DNA of 64,000 nucleotides from DASUVM01 sp036378955 (GCA_036378955.1 DASUVM010000009.1:1-64000); one strand, 5' to 3'; positions 34,043-42,113 are shown, counted from the stretch's first letter. Made by a program: numbers and translations. The notes: a model not told the origin generated them from the sequence alone.

Positions 34043-34546
34043 ATGATTTCAATTATCGTTGCCGCTACCAAAAATCGTATGATCGGGAAAGACAATGACT
34101 TTCCGTGGTATCTTTCGAATGATTTAAAAAGGTTTCGGCAATTAACCACGGGACACACAATAATAATGGGCCGCAAAACATTTGACCATTTGTTGGCCCG
34201 AGTTGGTAAGTTGCTACCCAACCGCACCCATATTGTTGTTACTCGCAATCGTGAGTTTTTTGCCGAGGGGGTTATTGTTGCTCATTCGGTCGAAGAGGCC
34301 TTGCGCCTGGCTCATGCCGAAAAGGAAGAAGTTTTTGTTATCGGCGGTGCCCAGCTCTACACTGCCGCCTTGCCGCTTGCCGACCGTATCTATCTGACTG
34401 AGGTTGATGCCGAGCTTGAGGGCGATGCCTACTTTCCTGAAATTAACCACAAGCGGTGGCGCGAAGTTGAGCGTGAAGCACATGTTCCCGATGAAAAGCA
34501 TGACTATAACTATAGCTTTGTAACACTCGAAAAACATGAGGCATGA
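34043..34546 (+). CDS. folA: dihydrofolate reductase
   Basis: A 167-residue NADPH-dependent enzyme that regenerates tetrahydrofolate after thymidylate synthesis. Family marks: MISIIVAATKNRMIGKDNDFPW, LKRFRQLTTGHTIIMGRKTFDH, VVTRN, the VIGGAQLYTAALPLADRIYLTEV nucleotide-binding region, and FPEI. The start at 34043 is chosen over longer frames because it begins exactly at the first beta strand and TATACT lies 6 nt before it. The stop overlaps the ATG of the next gene. thyA lies 3.2 kb downstream on the same strand, the metabolic partner. Confidence 0.96.
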   Translation: MISIIVAATKNRMIGKDNDFPWYLSNDLKRFRQLTTGHTIIMGRKTFDHLLARVGKLLPNRTHIVVTRNREFFAEGVIVAHSVEEALRLAHAEKEEVFVIGGAQLYTAALPLADRIYLTEVDAELEGDAYFPEINHKRWREVEREAHVPDEKHDYNYSFVTLEKHEA

Positions 34547-35556
34547 GTGAGGCGACATTACAGAAAATTCTCGAAGCCTACGGTGTTTCGTATCAGTTAA
34601 TACAACCTTCACAAAAAGGCTATCGCAATAGTTCGTACCCGGTTCTGCTTACAACTGGCCGCACAATCAACCTTATTTTATATAAGCCTGAATCTGACAT
34701 GCTCGCTCGCATTCAGCGGGCGAACCGAGTGGCAAATAGCCTAGCGGCGCAGGGGCTGCCGACTCGCCAGTCGGTCGATCACCGAATTATTCGGCTAAGC
34801 TCGGGCAATATCGTAAAATACGGCGCACTCTATAATTACCTGCCTGGCGAAACAATTCCGTGGGAGGCCTACACCAAGCAGCACCTTAAATTGGCAGGTA
34901 TGGCGATGAGCATTATGCATCAGCGCTTGCGGAGCCTAGGGGATCAAAAACCATATGTTACTGATGAATATCAAACAATAAACCAGCGAATGTGGCGCTA
35001 TTTTGCTGACCAGAATGTGCAAACGGCACTTCTAAAAAAGCTACAGCTTTCTCTAGAAGAAGCTGTATTTCATAAAAACATGACGTTATTGCAACTATGT
35101 CATTCGTTGCCCAACCAACAGATGTTGCACATGGATTTCGTGCGTAGTAACTTACTGTTTGCCTCCGCTCAAGCGGGCGATAGGTTTGTTGAGAAAGGAC
35201 TTGCTTTAAGTGGTGTTTTAGATTTTGAAAAAACAGCCTTCGGCCATCCGCTGTTTGACATTGCCCGCACCCTTGCTTTTTTGCTGGTTGATTGTAAATA
35301 TAAAACGCCTGATGAAATTAAAAAGTATTTTCTTCGCTCAGGCTATGCCAAGCGTGGCGGCGTCGTGCTGCAAAACGTTGTTTTTCGGCAAAATACTAAG
35401 CGAATTGATGCGTTTGACGGGCTTGTTGAACTCTTTTTATTGCATGATTTTTATAAGTTCTTGCGTCACAACCCTTATGAATCGCTGCCGCAAAACGAAC
35501 ATTTTATGCGCACCCGCGATATGCTTCTTGCCAGGCAAATGATACAATACCGTTAA
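34543..35556 (+). CDS. aminoglycoside-phosphotransferase-fold kinase
   Basis: A 337-residue APH/choline-kinase family protein. The Brenner motif HMDFVRSNLLF (HxDxxxxN) and the metal-binding GVLDFEKTAFGHPLFDIA are intact, so it should be an active kinase. It overlaps folA by 4 nt and precedes a nucleotidyltransferase, so it may phosphorylate a sugar or alcohol that is then nucleotidylated. The actual substrate cannot be read from the sequence. Resistance function is unlikely in this context. Confidence 0.85.
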   Translation: MSEATLQKILEAYGVSYQLIQPSQKGYRNSSYPVLLTTGRTINLILYKPESDMLARIQRANRVANSLAAQGLPTRQSVDHRIIRLSSGNIVKYGALYNYLPGETIPWEAYTKQHLKLAGMAMSIMHQRLRSLGDQKPYVTDEYQTINQRMWRYFADQNVQTALLKKLQLSLEEAVFHKNMTLLQLCHSLPNQQMLHMDFVRSNLLFASAQAGDRFVEKGLALSGVLDFEKTAFGHPLFDIARTLAFLLVDCKYKTPDEIKKYFLRSGYAKRGGVVLQNVVFRQNTKRIDAFDGLVELFLLHDFYKFLRHNPYESLPQNEHFMRTRDMLLARQMIQYR

Positions 35557-35580
35557 AGAATTAAGGTGAAATGAGGGAGT

Positions 35581-36144
35581 ATGAGCGCCGTGGCAGCATG
35601 GAAGAAACGACTTGTGTCGCAAAGCGACTTAATGGTGCTGCATGAAAAACTGAAAGAAAAGGGCCGCAAAGTGGTGTTCACTGCGGGCAGCTGGGATCTG
35701 ATTCACGCTGGTCAATGCCGCTATCTTGAAAAAGCCAAAGCCCACGGTGACATTCTAGTCGTTGGGGTGAGCGGCAACGAGGCGATTCGCCGCGTGAAAG
35801 GCCCAAATAAGCCGATTTTAGACGAAAAAATTCGTGCCGAAATGCTCACCTATCTGCGCTCGGTCGATTTTGTGACGATCTTGCCCGAACCAAGCTGCAC
35901 GCCAACCTTGGGGCTGCTGCAACCTGACATCTATATAACAGTTAAAGAAGATTGGACAAACAACTACAAAGAATCAAAAGAATACAAAACCGTTACAAAA
36001 TATGGCGGCGAAGTCATTGTGGTTGATCGCCAATCGACCGCTATTTCAACCACCAAAATTATTCAACGTGCCATAGGTGGCCATTTGGGAGCGGTGTTTA
36101 AAGACTTTATGGAACTGCGAAAAGACCCGCTAAAAGAAAAATAA
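35581..36144 (+). CDS. HldE/TagD-type nucleotidyltransferase with HxGQ motif
   Basis: 187 residues with the Rossmann-like cytidylyltransferase fold (PF01467): VVFTAGSWDLIHAGQCRYLEKA, ILVVGVSGN, and the C-terminal ISTTKIIQRAI (ISTxxIxxxI). Relatives join CTP or ATP to a phosphorylated alcohol or sugar, for example heptose or glycerol phosphate. The signature HxGH reads HAGQ, a change in one of two conserved histidines. The stop overlaps the HIT gene by one base. Together with the upstream kinase this looks like a kinase-nucleotidyltransferase pair. Confidence 0.85.
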   Translation: MSAVAAWKKRLVSQSDLMVLHEKLKEKGRKVVFTAGSWDLIHAGQCRYLEKAKAHGDILVVGVSGNEAIRRVKGPNKPILDEKIRAEMLTYLRSVDFVTILPEPSCTPTLGLLQPDIYITVKEDWTNNYKESKEYKTVTKYGGEVIVVDRQSTAISTTKIIQRAIGGHLGAVFKDFMELRKDPLKEK

Positions 36145-36671
36145 TGACCGACGCAGAGAAAAAGAAACAAGAATTGTACCGTGACGCTCGCGTAAATGGC
36201 CAATATGACACAATTTGGCAAAACGTTGGCAAATGTGTATTTTGTGATCTTAACTCGAAATATGTCTTTCATGAAGAAAACGGCGTGGTGATGACCATTG
36301 CGCTCTATGCCTACATTGACGGCCATTTTTATGTGATTCCCCGCCGTCATGTTCGTTCAGTCAAAGAAATTACACCGGCCGAGTGGGAAACGATTCGGAA
36401 GTTCTTCTATATTGCAAAAAAGCTGATTCGTGAAGTACACGGTGTGAAGGGCATGCAAATTGTGCAAAAAGATGGCGCTGAGGCGCAGAGCACGGTTGAG
36501 CACATTCATTTTCATTGTGTGCCGTTTGATTCGCCCGATTTAAGTGTGTGGAACTACCGCCATCTTGCTCATACACCGCTTGAAAACGCCGCGAGTTATA
36601 AAGAGCAACACGAGAAAATTATGCAGCTGAGTAAGCGGTTTGCCAAGAAATATCAAGATGAACCAGCTTAA
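36144..36671 (+). CDS. HIT-family nucleotide hydrolase/transferase
   Basis: 175 residues. The histidine triad EHIHFHCVPF and upstream GHFYVIPRRHV are diagnostic. CVFCD near residue 31 resembles the cysteine pair found in Ap4A phosphorylase-type HIT proteins. It acts on nucleoside phosphates in the cytoplasm. It is translationally coupled to the nucleotidyltransferase. Its stop sits exactly at the first base of the palindromic element 36671-36804. Confidence 0.9.
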   Translation: MTDAEKKKQELYRDARVNGQYDTIWQNVGKCVFCDLNSKYVFHEENGVVMTIALYAYIDGHFYVIPRRHVRSVKEITPAEWETIRKFFYIAKKLIREVHGVKGMQIVQKDGAEAQSTVEHIHFHCVPFDSPDLSVWNYRHLAHTPLENAASYKEQHEKIMQLSKRFAKKYQDEPA

Positions 36672-36804
36672 CTTTATAAAGCTCATATCATTCCCTTCTT
36701 CAGGGCGTTACACGCGGGTTCTCTCTCGGTTTCAGCCGAGAGAGAACACCGGTTGCACTTCGCCTTTACCCTTGCGAGTGAAACAATATGAGCTTTATGA
36801 AGTG
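36671..36804. repeat. palindromic repeat element, copy 1
   Basis: Outer inverted arms of 18 nt (36671-36688 and 36787-36804, one T-G pair) enclose a 69-nt core (36703-36771). The core is shared with copy 2 at 45608-45676 (opposite orientation; 63 of 69 positions equal). It contains a perfect 12-bp hairpin (GTTCTCTCTCGG, loop TTTCAG) flanked by GTTACAC and GTTGCAC motifs. GCTCAT/ATGAGC at the inner end of the arms is common to both copies; the rest of the arms is not. It lies between the HIT and deaminase genes. Confidence 0.8.
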
Positions 36805-36826
36805 ACGAACTTAAAAAGAGCACGCA

Positions 36827-37777
36827 ATGCAATTTGACTGGAGCGAGCTAGCTTTTAGCAGCAAAAAACCACTGCGTAAGCTGAGCGCGACATTTATCGC
36901 TGCCCCGCGTGAGCTGTCAGCAAAGCGCTTTACACAACTTGTAAAAGCATATCTACCAGCCGGTAATATTGTAGTGGGCCTGGCAAAAGAAGCCTATATT
37001 GATGGGTTTAACGGCCAGCCACAGTTTAAAACCCTAAACATCGAAACAATCCAACCGATTATTGATAAAGTGAACACTTCGGCGAGCAAGTGCAAGATTC
37101 ACACCCTTCATTATTTTCAGCGCGAACTGCCCTTTGTGCTTGAAAAAATTGGTTGCAAACAGGCACTGTTTATGAACGGTTCATGGCATCGCAGCATTCA
37201 TACCCGGCCTGAGTTTTATACGCTGGTAAAGCTCGGCATTCCCTACCGGCTACTTTCCCCGTTTTGCGACGAAGCTGAAGCTCGTGCTTACGCGGCCCGT
37301 GTCGAAGTATCGCTGCCTTCACCAACCGGTGCTTTTTCTGAGCAAGCAATGCTAAGCATAGCCGATCAGGCAGCGGCTTGTTCGTTTGATTATAGCTTTC
37401 AAACAGGGGTTGCGCTTGGTAAAAAGCTTGGCAAAACCTATGAACTGCTGGCAGCCGCTTGCAACAATGTCGTTCCATATCAAACATATGCCATGCATCA
37501 TGGTGCCAGCCGTGAACTGCATTTTTCACCACCGAACGATCTTAACTATTATGATGCAGTGCATGCCGAGATGGCGCTACTCGTCAAAGCTCAAAAAATG
37601 GGCCTTAATTTACAGAAAACCACCTTGTTTATTAACCTTTTGCCCTGCCCCACCTGTGCTCGTATGCTTACGCAAACAGACATCGAGGAGTTTATATATC
37701 AAGCAGACCATTCTGCCGGCTATGCAATCAAAATGCTTGAACTCGCAGGTAAAAAAGTAAGAAGGATAGTAAAATAA
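36827..37777 (+). CDS. dCMP-deaminase-like domain fused to an unknown N-terminal domain
   Basis: 316 residues. The last ~75 carry the zinc deaminase signature: HAEMALLVKAQ (proton-shuttle HAE) and LLPCPTCARML (PCxxC). The first ~185 residues form a domain I do not recognise (ATFIAAPRELSAKRFTQLVK, NIVVGLAKEAYIDGF). A second region (residues about 188-245) links them. Ending 4 nt before thyA supports deoxycytidylate-to-deoxyuridylate deamination feeding thymidylate synthesis. The N-domain might be regulatory or a second enzyme. Confidence 0.82.
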   Translation: MQFDWSELAFSSKKPLRKLSATFIAAPRELSAKRFTQLVKAYLPAGNIVVGLAKEAYIDGFNGQPQFKTLNIETIQPIIDKVNTSASKCKIHTLHYFQRELPFVLEKIGCKQALFMNGSWHRSIHTRPEFYTLVKLGIPYRLLSPFCDEAEARAYAARVEVSLPSPTGAFSEQAMLSIADQAAACSFDYSFQTGVALGKKLGKTYELLAAACNNVVPYQTYAMHHGASRELHFSPPNDLNYYDAVHAEMALLVKAQKMGLNLQKTTLFINLLPCPTCARMLTQTDIEEFIYQADHSAGYAIKMLELAGKKVRRIVK

Positions 37778-37781
37778 CATC

Positions 37782-38594
37782 ATGGCACACCCCGAATACG
37801 AATATCTAAAGCTCATGGCCGGCATTATGAAAAATGGCAAAACCAAAAAAACGCGGGGTATTCACCCGGTGAAGTCTATTTTTGGAGCCCAGGTTCGTTT
37901 TGACCTTCGCTACGGGTTTCCGCTGTTAACCACTAAAAAAATGCCGTTTAAAATCTTATTGCACGAACTGTTTTGGTTTATTTCGGGCAGCTCGAGTGTT
38001 GACTATTTGCATGAACACAACATTCGCTATTGGGATGGCTTTTTACACCAGGGCTCAGATGATCTCGGCCGTGTTTACGGTGTGCAGTGGCGTCATTGGC
38101 TTAGGCCTGACGGCAGCGAGTTCGATCAGTTGCAGTGGGCGATCGACCAAATAAAAACTAACCCTGATTCAAAAGGAATTATCGTTAATGCTTGGAACGC
38201 CGGTGAGCTAGCAGAGATGCGGCTCCCGCCTTGCCACACCATGTTCCAGTTTGATGTTACCAAAGGTAAAATACGCCTGCATCTTTATCAGCGCTCGTGG
38301 GATGTTTTTTTGGGTGCGCCGTTTAATATTGCCCAGTATGCCTTATTGCTCTACATGGTGGCGCACCTAACGGGCTACGAGGCGCGTGAGTTAATTATTT
38401 CAACTGGCAGCGCACATCTTTACACGAACCATCTTGATGCAGCCAAAGAGCAAATAAAACGCCAACCCTACCCCTTTCCGCGGCTCAAAATTATTGGCGA
38501 TGTGAAGAATATTGATGATTTCAAAGCAGAAAACTTCGTGCTTGAAGGCTATCGATCGCACCCACATATTAAAACTGACTTAGTTATTTTATAA
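37782..38594 (+). CDS. thyA: thymidylate synthase
   Basis: A 270-residue enzyme that converts dUMP to dTMP with methylene-tetrahydrofolate. Catalytic Cys is in LPPCHTMFQF. Substrate motifs include RSWDVFLGAPFNIAQYALL, SGSSSVDYLHEHN, GRVYGVQWRHW and SAHLYTNHLDAAKEQ. Length matches the family. It works with folA and the deaminase in the same strand cluster. TAAAAT ends 6 nt before the ATG, so a separate leaderless transcript is possible. Confidence 0.97.
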   Translation: MAHPEYEYLKLMAGIMKNGKTKKTRGIHPVKSIFGAQVRFDLRYGFPLLTTKKMPFKILLHELFWFISGSSSVDYLHEHNIRYWDGFLHQGSDDLGRVYGVQWRHWLRPDGSEFDQLQWAIDQIKTNPDSKGIIVNAWNAGELAEMRLPPCHTMFQFDVTKGKIRLHLYQRSWDVFLGAPFNIAQYALLLYMVAHLTGYEARELIISTGSAHLYTNHLDAAKEQIKRQPYPFPRLKIIGDVKNIDDFKAENFVLEGYRSHPHIKTDLVIL

Positions 38595-38682
38595 CAGTAA
38601 TTCTCGGCTATTATGTGCTGCCGAAGAAACGAGCATGCATTTTATGCTATAGTGGCGGTGTCTCAATGCAAAGGAGCGTCAC

Positions 38683-39147
38683 TTGGCTCACCCCAATCGC
38701 TTTATGTATGAAATAAGAGCAAAGCTCGAGGCCGCGTTCGCGACAGAAGGAACGGTAAGATTCTACGTTTGTTTTTTTCAGGTGATTGAAGCGGTTGGCG
38801 CTGGCTGTGCTCGCGCGAGCGACCTACTATACCTGCGTAATCTTATGCAAACGATTGATCGAGCGCTTATAAAGCGAGGTGAACGGCCACTCACACTAGC
38901 CGAGCTAGATGATTTGTGCGTAGTACTGGGTGATAGCAGTAGCGTTCAGCCGATTTACTTGTCGGCTGAACAGCGCGATATTGCCGAGCACCTGGTGGCA
39001 AAGGGCGTGCTTGAGCTTATATCAAGCAGAATTATACATCACGAAGACGATACAAATACAAATGCATCCCTATACAGAATACCGTGGTCTGAATATGTAC
39101 ACACTTTGCGCACCCGCTGGTCACTTATGCGTGCCTGGCTGCACTAG
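38683..39147 (+). CDS. orphan 154-aa soluble protein with TTG start
   Basis: No family recognised. Mostly helical, with TVRFYVCFFQVIEAVGAGCA, an acidic middle (LAELDDLCVVLGDSSS) and a basic end (LRTRWSLMRAWLH). The TTG at 38683 has a perfect AAGGAG site 6 nt upstream, while no ATG with a site exists nearby. An extended -10 box (TGCTATAGT) lies about 30 nt upstream and a strong terminator follows, making a single-gene unit. Confidence 0.6.
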   Translation: MAHPNRFMYEIRAKLEAAFATEGTVRFYVCFFQVIEAVGAGCARASDLLYLRNLMQTIDRALIKRGERPLTLAELDDLCVVLGDSSSVQPIYLSAEQRDIAEHLVAKGVLELISSRIIHHEDDTNTNASLYRIPWSEYVHTLRTRWSLMRAWLH

Positions 39148-39166
39148 GCGAACCTACTGTATTGAG

Positions 39167-39202
39167 ACGTAAACCCGTCACCTTTCTGGTGACGGGTTAC
39201 GT
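39167..39202 (+). terminator. intrinsic terminator
   Basis: A stem of ACGTA plus ACCCGTCACC against GGTGACGGGT plus TACGT, loop TTTCT, one bulged A, followed by ATTTAAATT. It ends the 38683 unit. Confidence 0.75.
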
Positions 39203-39239
39203 ATTTAAATTATGCTGAGTTATGTAACAATTAACAGAC

Positions 39240-39261
39240 TTGGGGGTAGAATCTCCCCCAA
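39240..39261 (-). terminator. short hairpin after the Cys-rich gene
   Basis: TTGGGGG/CCCCCAA arms (39240-39246 and 39255-39261), 35 nt beyond the stop of the minus-strand gene 39297-39692. The U-tract is weak. Confidence 0.5.
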
Positions 39262-39296
39262 GCCTTGGTGCCGTCTCTTTTTGATAAAACCAAAGT

Positions 39297-39692
39297 CTAC
39301 GACAGATCTCTTTTATGATCCATGCAGCCGCAACTCCCCCGCCCTCCAAGAAGTTTGAAGAGACGTAGCCGCTGCACACACCTCTGGAGCCTTGTGTAGC
39401 GTGGCCCGGAGCACTGTCGTACGAGTTCTTTGAGCTCTTTGCCACCTTTGCAGCCTGCTTGCACAAGCATGGCAGCCGTATCCCCGACATCGACATTGGG
39501 CCGAGCTGATGTGACGACCTCTGTGTGAATACGGGTGAGGCCGACGAATCGTTCTGCAAGCTCCGGGTTATCACGTGCAAAGAAATAGCGCCGTAGCTCT
39601 GTCATAGTAACGATGTAAGCATCGGTAAGTACAGCTTGGACTCCTTCTGGCAGCATTGGACAATCGGTACACAAACGAGGACAGTCATCCAT
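39297..39692 (-). CDS. cysteine-rich orphan protein, possible metal binding
   Basis: 131 residues with nine cysteines. An N-terminal CxxxCxxC cluster (CPRLCTDC) is matched by a C-terminal CGC, and further Cys lie at about 80, 94 and 105. This could be a zinc or iron-sulfur site, but the spacing fits no family that I know. The promoter is consensus-like: TTGCAA (39727-39722), 17 nt, TATATT (39704-39699), then 6 nt to the ATG, so it is leaderless. The -35 box lies inside the 3' end of the glycosyltransferase gene. A plus-strand alternative has no start. Confidence 0.6.
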   Translation of the reverse strand: MDDCPRLCTDCPMLPEGVQAVLTDAYIVTMTELRRYFFARDNPELAERFVGLTRIHTEVVTSARPNVDVGDTAAMLVQAGCKGGKELKELVRQCSGPRYTRLQRCVQRLRLFKLLGGRGSCGCMDHKRDLS

Positions 39693-39716
39693 AATATTAA
39701 TATATAATAAACTGTG

Positions 39717-40931
39717 TTATGTTGCAAGCAACAAGTTTCGATACACCTTCATGTGCTCTTGGCACATTCGCCGCAAGGTGAAACGGTGTTCAAATGCTTG
39801 GCGGCATTGACGCCGGCTAATTTTGTCAATATTATCAAGGGCCTGGGCAATGAGCTCGGCGGTGGCTGGTTCGTCAATGACCCAGTTGCTTTTTTGGTTC
39901 ATCTTGAATGCTTTTTGTACCACATATCCGGTTTTGTGGGGGGTAATAACTTCAGGAATCGCACCCGAACTTAAGCCAATAACAGGGGTGCCGCAGGCGA
40001 GTGCCTCAATCATCACCATGCCGAACGGTTCGTCGAAGGTGGAGGGCACAAGGAGCGCTTTGGCATTGCCTAAAAATGCCTGCTTTTCGGCATTATTTTT
40101 TATAAACCCAACGTATTCGATTGTTTCATTCAGGGCTGGCTCAATGTTTTCGTGCCAGTATGCATCTTTTTTATGGCCAGCGTAGTGTTTGCCGGCAATT
40201 TTTAACTTGATCGGTTGCCGGGTGGTGCGGTTGTAGTGCTTTACTGCCTCGATTGCCAGATGCACCCCTTTTGATTCAATAATGCGGCCAAGATAGGCCA
40301 CATAATCGTTGGCCGGTTGATACTGGGGCTGCAATGCAGCTTCGCTCAGCCCATGATAGATATTACCGACCCAATGGGTGTCTTCGGGCATGCCTTTTCG
40401 CTGGGCATATGACATTGAGAGCCAGTTAAGGTGTGCATATTTAGGAAAGACGCTTTTGTATTTCACTAAGAAGTTAAACGGGTCGTGGTGCGTGAATACC
40501 ACGGGTACTCTACAAAACTCAGCAAATGGCAAGGCAATATCTTCTTCGTTGGTGTATATGTGAATAATGTCAAACTCGCCAGCGTTAGCAAGCCGATAAG
40601 CTGTCGCAATAAGCTCGGCCTGCACTTGCCGGGCCAAGGTGACAAAAGTAAAAGGATGTTTTTTTAGTAAATCAAGATAGCTATCACCGCGTATGGCTAG
40701 TTCTTTTTCAAAATAAGACAGATCGGCGGTCAAATTATTGACAGATGTAGTAATTGGGCCAGGTGTCAAAAGGGTAACACTTGCCCCAATAGTTTGTAGG
40801 CCTTCGGCTAGGGCGAGTGCCTGCGAACCTGGCGAAAATATCACATGCGGCAATAATGTGCTATGCATAAAAATATGCGGCACCACTAAGCCGATTTTTA
40901 ATTGGCTATTTTTTTTCTTCGTCGTCATCAA
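39717..40931 (-). CDS. GT4-family glycosyltransferase
   Basis: A 404-residue GT-B fold enzyme. The N-domain has LVVPHIFMHSTLLPHVIFSPGSQALALAEGL. The C-domain shows AYLGRIIESKGVHLAIEA and the donor-binding VPSTFDEPFGMVMIEALACGTPVIGLSSGAIPEVI (ExxxxE-type pattern). It transfers a nucleotide sugar to an unknown acceptor at the inner membrane face. The start (40931 or 40928) lies inside the acidic micro-ORF 40906-41019, so translation is probably coupled. Confidence 0.9.
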   Translation of the reverse strand: MMTTKKKNSQLKIGLVVPHIFMHSTLLPHVIFSPGSQALALAEGLQTIGASVTLLTPGPITTSVNNLTADLSYFEKELAIRGDSYLDLLKKHPFTFVTLARQVQAELIATAYRLANAGEFDIIHIYTNEEDIALPFAEFCRVPVVFTHHDPFNFLVKYKSVFPKYAHLNWLSMSYAQRKGMPEDTHWVGNIYHGLSEAALQPQYQPANDYVAYLGRIIESKGVHLAIEAVKHYNRTTRQPIKLKIAGKHYAGHKKDAYWHENIEPALNETIEYVGFIKNNAEKQAFLGNAKALLVPSTFDEPFGMVMIEALACGTPVIGLSSGAIPEVITPHKTGYVVQKAFKMNQKSNWVIDEPATAELIAQALDNIDKISRRQCRQAFEHRFTLRRMCQEHMKVYRNLLLAT

Positions 40932-41019
40932 GAAAACTGAGATCGAGCTCGCTATCGGCCACCTTTTCTTCTTCTTCAGTATAGTAACTGTCTGGTTCGT
41001 TTGAGCTTACATCATTCAT
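40906..41019 (-). CDS. 37-aa acidic micro-protein overlapping the GT4 start
   Basis: An ATG with a perfect AGGAGG site 9 nt upstream begins a 37-residue, very acidic peptide (EEEEKVADSELDLSFLDDDE) that ends in KK. The last ~25 nt overlap the glycosyltransferase start in another frame. The strong ribosome site belongs to this frame, not to the GT gene, whose own start has none. It could be a leader peptide for coupling or a small partner protein. Product stability is unknown. Confidence 0.65.
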   Translation of the reverse strand: MNDVSSNEPDSYYTEEEEKVADSELDLSFLDDDEEKK

Positions 41020-41119
41020 ATTATTTACCTCCTTTGAATACTTGTCTTATTCTAGAATGTTCGCTAGTGAGCGTCAAACTGAAAGTGCATAGATTTTGAA
41101 AAGCATTACAAACCTTACT

Positions 41120-41149
41120 AAAAACGAGACCCGTGGAGGCCTCGTTTTT
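41120..41149. terminator. terminator after rplA
   Basis: AAAAACGAG/CTCGTTTTT arms (41120-41128 and 41141-41149), symmetric and so active in both directions; on the minus strand it ends the rplK-rplA operon. Confidence 0.85.
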
Positions 41150-41168
41150 ATAAGCTATTGTTTAATGG

Positions 41169-42113
41169 CTAGACTTCAGCCGTTGCAACGGCAATACCTG
41201 GTCCCATAGTGGTGGTAACGGCAATTGCCTGAAGATAAGTGCCTTTTAAGCTGGTTGGCTTGACGCTGTTGAGGCTTTCAAAGAAAGCTTTGGCGTTCTC
41301 AGCAAGCTTTTCGGCATCGAAGCTCACCTTGCCGATGCCCAGGTGCACGATTGATTGCTTATCGACACGGTATTCAACCCGGCCGGCCTTGGCTTCTTTC
41401 ACTGCTTTTGCAACATCGGCGCTCACGGTGCCACTTTTTGGGTTTGGCATTAAGCCACGTGGGCCAAGCACACGGGCATACTTACCAAGCTTCGGCATAA
41501 GCAACGGCGTAGCGATTAAAATATCGAAATTGAGTTCGTTTTTGTCGAGCTGCTGCAAGAACTCATCTTCGCCAACAACATCGGCACCAGCTTTTTTGGC
41601 GGCTTCGTGTTGATCGCTTGGTGCGAAGACGGCAACGCGAACTGTTTTACCGGTACCATGGGGCAGGCTGACAGTTGAGCGGATATTCTGGTCGGCCTGC
41701 CGAGGGTCGACGCCCAGGTTAATGTGCAACTCAACGGTTGCGTCAAACTTGCCGACACTGGTCTTAGTGGCAAGTTCTAGCGCCTCTTTTAGGGAATAAA
41801 GCTTATTTTTTTCAACTAATTCAGCAACTTTACGGTAGTTCTTACTGCGGCGCTCTAGGCGCGGGCGAGTAACTGGCTTTGGGCCTTTTTTCTCGGCAGC
41901 AGCTTGCTCACCTTGCGGTGTGGTGTCGCCGGCTTCTTTGCGGGCCTCTTTTTCGGCTTTTTCTTCACCCTCTTTTAGCGCTTTGGCACTGCGCTTACCG
42001 GCTTTGGCAAGCGGTGCATCAGCTTTTTCTTCAGCCTGAGGGGCTTCAGCTTTTGGTTCAACTTCTGCTGTTTCGTTTTCTTTTTCTATTTTCTTGACGT
42101 CTTCTTTCGCCAT
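41169..42113 (-). CDS. rplA: 50S ribosomal protein L1 with ~85-residue N-terminal extension
   Basis: 314 residues. The L1 body starts at about residue 87 (SKNYRKVAELVEKNKLYSL) and contains VELHINLGVDPRQADQNIR, VAVFAPSDQHEAAKKAGAD, PKLGKYARVLGPRGLMPNPK and the final GPGIAV motif. Usual L1 is ~230 residues. The extra N-terminus is low-complexity Lys/Glu/Ala and probably disordered. ATG 42113 has AAAGGAG at the right distance, so the extension is translated. L1 forms the ribosomal L1 stalk and often represses its own operon. Confidence 0.95.
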   Translation of the reverse strand: MAKEDVKKIEKENETAEVEPKAEAPQAEEKADAPLAKAGKRSAKALKEGEEKAEKEARKEAGDTTPQGEQAAAEKKGPKPVTRPRLERRSKNYRKVAELVEKNKLYSLKEALELATKTSVGKFDATVELHINLGVDPRQADQNIRSTVSLPHGTGKTVRVAVFAPSDQHEAAKKAGADVVGEDEFLQQLDKNELNFDILIATPLLMPKLGKYARVLGPRGLMPNPKSGTVSADVAKAVKEAKAGRVEYRVDKQSIVHLGIGKVSFDAEKLAENAKAFFESLNSVKPTSLKGTYLQAIAVTTTMGPGIAVATAEV

